Shown: positions 63,642 through 64,000 of the stretch, in pieces
How positions within the stretch are numbered: position 1 is the first letter of the stretch
Layout of the letters: every line of letters begins with the position of its first letter
Source: Buttiauxella brennerae ATCC 51605
Lineage (GTDB): Bacteria; Pseudomonadota; Gammaproteobacteria; Enterobacterales; Enterobacteriaceae
DNA: 64,000 bases
Assembly (NCBI RefSeq): GCF_001654925.1
Contig: NZ_LXER01000018.1
Location: 1 to 64,000, forward strand
Direction of reading: 5' to 3'
The notes under the pieces: model-generated
What the model saw: only the letters and a program-made list of their open reading frames with translations
What the model was told of the DNA's origin: nothing
The model's database searches: none
Translations under genes and position numbers: made by a program

Positions 63642-64000
63642 TTATTTAGCGGTGAATTGCTGAACAACATCCTGCTCAATTCCGCAGTAATCCCCCTTCA
63701 GTTCAGCGCACAACTTCGCCATATAGTGCACTAAGAAGTCAGCATTATGGCGAGCCAGGGCACGCCCCGCCTCGGTTTGCATGGTGTCGGGAAGTTTCAG
63801 TAATTTTTTCTGGAAATGATCGAGAGCGTAGGTGGCGTCATCAAGCTCACGGCCACGAGCCAGCGGGTCTTCACTATCAAACAAAGGCCGCCCCAATGCA
63901 CCGGAAGTGTAGAAAACTCGCGCCAGACCAATCGCGCCCAGTGATTCCAGTCGGTCTGCATCCTGCACGATTTTCGCTTCAAGCGTTTGAGGCTCAATCC
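63642..64000 (-). CDS. yedJ: YedJ, HD-domain phosphohydrolase (C-terminal part; 5' end outside window)
   Basis: The frame is open to the window edge, giving about 119 residues of the C-terminal half: [25 protein letters not shown], then [17 protein letters not shown] and [15 protein letters not shown]. This matches E. coli YedJ (231 residues). The visible QDADRLE aspartate is the last metal ligand of the HD site; the HD pair itself lies outside the window. A GTG at 63968 inside the frame is not the true start. Substrate unknown. Confidence 0.93.
   Translation of the reverse strand, partial: IEPQTLEAKIVQDADRLESLGAIGLARVFYTSGALGRPLFDSEDPLARGRELDDATYALDHFQKKLLKLPDTMQTEAGRALARHNADFLVHYMAKLCAELKGDYCGIEQDVVQQFTAK

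Overview
The window is chromosomal DNA of a motile member of the Enterobacteriaceae. Gene content and order follow Escherichia coli closely over long stretches: yecA and the glyW-cysT-leuZ tRNAs, then pgsA-uvrC-uvrY-yecF-sdiA-tcy-dcyD-fliZA-fliC-fliDST-amyA-yedD, then fliE to fliR, and rcsA-dsrB-yodD-dsrA-mpgP-dgcQ-yodC-yedI-yedA-vsr-dcm-yedJ. The scs locus, the cbl/nac block and the extra polysaccharide locus show it is not E. coli itself. The genus cannot be fixed from this sequence; a Buttiauxella-like enterobacterium is one reasonable guess.

Layout. (1) 1-10.3 kb, minus strand: an exopolysaccharide operon of the Wzx/Wzy type. It has a priming phosphosugar transferase, an outer-membrane beta-barrel, a short OPX lipoprotein, a Wzc-like co-polymerase with a degenerate Walker A, a flippase, a polymerase and three glycosyltransferases, the last cut by the window edge. 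(2) 10.6-15.0 kb: yecA, then a 3.3 kb relic element integrated in the leuZ tRNA gene and bounded by a 123 bp direct repeat. It carries an orphan Hcp, a Tlde1-like L,D-transpeptidase effector, a probable membrane immunity protein, prophage debris and a broken integrase. The intact Leu, Cys and Gly tRNA genes follow. (3) 15.0-25.7 kb: cbl, nac (with a sigma-54 promoter and an NtrC site), scsABCD, two near-identical tRNA-Asn units flanking amn and an M24 aminopeptidase, and ldtA. In E. coli most of this block lies elsewhere. (4) 25.8-34.0 kb: pgsA, uvrC, uvrY, yecF, sdiA and the cystine/D-cysteine genes. (5) 34.1-53.5 kb: flagellar genes fliZ, fliA, fliC, fliDST and fliE-fliR, interrupted by amyA, yedD and an orphan acetyltransferase. 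(6) 53.6-64.0 kb: rcsA, dsrB, yodD, the DsrA small RNA, mpgP, dgcQ, yodC, yedI, yedA, vsr, an unknown secreted protein, dcm and the 3' part of yedJ.

How the parts connect. The window concentrates regulators of the motile-to-sessile switch: FliA and FliZ, UvrY, SdiA, RcsA, DsrA and the diguanylate cyclase DgcQ. It also carries the flagellar export and motor-switch genes and an exopolysaccharide locus that such regulators could plausibly control. The most unusual accessory content is the leuZ-borne Hcp-effector-immunity cassette, the exopolysaccharide export machinery (short OPX, dedicated beta-barrel, kinase-deficient-looking co-polymerase), and the insertion that separates vsr from dcm. No CRISPR array, rRNA gene or intact insertion sequence was seen.
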